Origin: DASWED01 sp036394995
GTDB taxonomy: Bacteria; Actinomycetota; UBA4738; JACQTL01
Assembly: GCA_036394995.1 (NCBI GenBank)
Contig: DASWED010000001.1
Span: 1-64,000 of the forward strand
DNA length: 64,000 nucleotides
Direction of reading: 5' to 3'
Shown: positions 63,897 to 64,000 of the stretch, piece after piece
Layout of the letters: every line of letters starts with the position of its first letter
How positions within the stretch are numbered: position 1 is the stretch's first letter
The notes under the pieces: model-generated
What the model was told of the DNA's origin: nothing
What the model saw: the letters and a program-made list of their open reading frames with translations, nothing else
Databases searched by the model: none
Translations under genes and position numbers: made by a program

Positions 63897-64000
63897 ATGT
63901 CCGAGGCGGAGCACGGCGGGATCCTGGCGGCGCGGGCCCTGCGGGAATCGGGCATCACCACGCTGTTCGCGCTGCCCGGGGGGCACAACCTGCCCCTGTT
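63897..64000 (+). CDS. N-terminal start of a thiamine-diphosphate-dependent enzyme, cut by window edge
   Basis: The visible 34 residues, with ILAARALRESGITTLFALPG then GHNLPL, match the first beta-alpha unit of acetolactate-synthase-like ThDP enzymes, where the segment after the Gly-Gly-His follows the catalytic Glu-bearing domain. The gene continues past the window. Confidence 0.65.
   Translation, partial: MSEAEHGGILAARALRESGITTLFALPGGHNLPL

Overview
The window is high-GC DNA with dense coding on both strands. Start codons are often GTG and stops often overlap the next start as GTGA. Many genes have a TAnnnT -10 hexamer only 6 to 11 nt before the start codon, the pattern of leaderless transcription. 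The GlgE/TreS-maltokinase and TreXYZ routes, an Rv2629/Vms1-type factor and zinc-dependent enzymes of actinobacterial type point to a member of Actinomycetota, probably a poorly characterised lineage. No rRNA, complete tRNA, CRISPR array or intact mobile element is visible, so a finer placement is not supported.

Layout. 1-13.9 kb: secreted and envelope proteins (YVTN beta-propeller lipoprotein, a large DUF11/RTX-like secreted protein, an LVIVD-repeat protein), a thioesterase, an orphan histidine kinase, pdxH, a decayed sedolisin protease, a GH63-type glucosidase and a Vms1/Rv2629 homologue. 13.9-27.8 kb: a PfkB kinase, a group II PLP decarboxylase, a CBS protein, two small CxxC proteins, an aminotransferase, a 5'-3' exonuclease, a DUF885 hydrolase, a pair of exported proteins, an M20 peptidase / bactofilin-like / adenosine-specific kinase operon, and a PlsC-type acyltransferase. 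Two near-identical hairpin elements at 16.7 and 20.2 kb, each behind a sigma-70-like promoter and a shared upstream box, look like copies of an undescribed short RNA.

27.9-37.3 kb is an alpha-glucan operon: glgE, a fused treS-maltokinase, malQ and glgB. Together these convert trehalose to maltose, maltose to maltose 1-phosphate, and maltose 1-phosphate to branched glucan, with MalQ remodelling linear maltodextrins. 46.5-53.0 kb holds treZ-glgX-treY, which runs the other way: GlgX debranches glucan, TreY converts the reducing end to a trehalosyl unit and TreZ releases trehalose. The two operons therefore form a potential trehalose-glycogen cycle. Between them lie integrase and RTX gene fragments, a gamma-glutamylated polyamine-type catabolic set (aldehyde dehydrogenase, SDR, APC permease, glutamine-synthetase-like ligase, class I amidotransferase-like hydrolase) and a VapBC-type toxin-antitoxin pair.

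53-64 kb: an MFS transporter with a coupled lipoprotein, a beta-lactamase-fold serine hydrolase, a sigma-70 factor with its own consensus promoter, a DUF2236 protein coupled to a zinc alcohol dehydrogenase, a GNAT, a LuxR regulator, an alpha/beta-hydrolase lipoprotein, a flavin monooxygenase-like protein and the start of a thiamine-diphosphate enzyme. Remnants of secreted-protein genes (sedolisin, RTX, PD40, a Cys-rich exported domain) and of a tyrosine recombinase sit in several intergenic gaps, indicating past gene loss.
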